DNA of 51,995 nucleotides from Hyphomonadaceae bacterium. Lineage in GTDB: Bacteria > Pseudomonadota > Alphaproteobacteria > Caulobacterales > Hyphomonadaceae. Made by a program: the position numbers and the translations under genes. Where the stretch lies: NCBI GenBank assembly GCA_022844475.1, contig JALHLR010000026.1:1-51995 (forward strand). The letters are read 5' to 3'. The stretch's first letter is position 1. Each line of letters begins with the position of its first letter. The notes beneath the pieces were generated by a model. The model was given only the letters and a program-made list of their open reading frames with translations. It was not told the DNA's origin and ran no database searches. Below are positions 51,919 through 51,995 of this stretch, in pieces.

Positions 51919-51995
51919 CTACACTGGCAGGGCTTCCAGACGCACCAGAATGGCGCCGTCGGTGGTCTGCATGCCGGCACTAGCGGAGACCTCGG
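51919..51995 (-). CDS. Partial CDS, C-terminal end of an unknown gene
   Basis: On the minus strand an open frame enters from the right edge and ends with TAG at 51921-51919. The last residues are SASAGMQTTDGAILVRLEALPV. Too little remains to name it; the coding assignment rests on the protein-like composition and on the strand of the neighbours. Confidence 0.35.
   Translation of the reverse strand, partial: EVSASAGMQTTDGAILVRLEALPV

Overview
The window looks like chromosomal DNA of an alphaproteobacterium, most plausibly of the Caulobacterales/Hyphomonadaceae type. GC content is high (about 60-65% by eye). It carries mipZ (the alphaproteobacterial division-plane ATPase) next to panC, a bactofilin gene overlapping an M23 endopeptidase gene (the lmdC-bacA pair described in Hyphomonas), a perfect TTAA-N7-TTAA CtrA-type box, DUF1489, clpS-clpA, and an rpoZ-relA/spoT-pyrE-pdxJ-acpS-rnc-era cluster. 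Genus assignment is inference. No CRISPR array, insertion sequence, prophage, integrase or recognisable defence system was seen.

Layout. 1-3.2 kb: the start of a membrane protein gene at the left edge, divergent from zur, then DUF5990 and an acyl-CoA thioesterase; opposite them a DUF1801 gene followed by a 32-codon membrane peptide gene; then a small unknown gene. 3.2-12.1 kb, nearly all minus strand: SDR oxidoreductase, acyl-CoA dehydrogenase, ThiO/DadA-like FAD oxidase, small unknown, leucine-type dehydrogenase, M19 dipeptidase lipoprotein, methyltransferase-like protein, alpha/beta hydrolase lipoprotein. This block reads as lipid, amino-acid and dipeptide catabolism. 12.1-18.1 kb: pirin, M28 peptidase lipoprotein and DUF4287 (plus); GNAT, argS and a lipoprotein (minus).

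18.2-25.9 kb, plus strand: ispH, phhA, then a tightly coupled photolyase / FAD oxidoreductase (COG2907 type) / DUF1365 / cyclopropane-fatty-acid synthase operon. All its junctions are 4-nt ATGA overlaps, and it is preceded by a sequence resembling an ECF11 (RpoE-ChrR, singlet oxygen) promoter. A sulfotransferase gene follows. 25.9-32.9 kb, minus strand: rpoZ, relA/spoT, pyrE, pdxJ, acpS, rnc and era, and then, after a short gap, two small membrane/envelope genes. The pyrE-to-era junctions are 4-nt overlaps, and lepB and recO, usual members of this neighbourhood, are absent.

32.9-40.4 kb: family-5 uracil-DNA glycosylase, tRNA-Gly(TCC), an exported SRPBCC protein, a large AsmA/YhdP-like protein on the opposite strand, a Bcp/PrxQ peroxiredoxin, and the M23 endopeptidase-bactofilin pair with a CtrA-type box upstream. 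40.4-52 kb: clpA/clpS (minus), a D-Ala-D-Ala carboxypeptidase (plus), a decayed DUF6958 gene with a TGA in place of a conserved Trp codon, mipZ and an exported coiled-coil protein (minus), panC (plus), a methyl-accepting chemotaxis protein (minus), and DUF1489 and an exported protein (minus). The right edge cuts a further minus-strand gene.

Most of the content is ordinary core genome. The most interesting items are the putative singlet-oxygen lipid-remodelling operon with its promoter, the candidate cell-cycle control of the lmdC-bacA pair, the DUF6958 pseudogene, the unannotated-looking 32-aa membrane peptide, and a perfect 15-bp hairpin over the panC stop codon.
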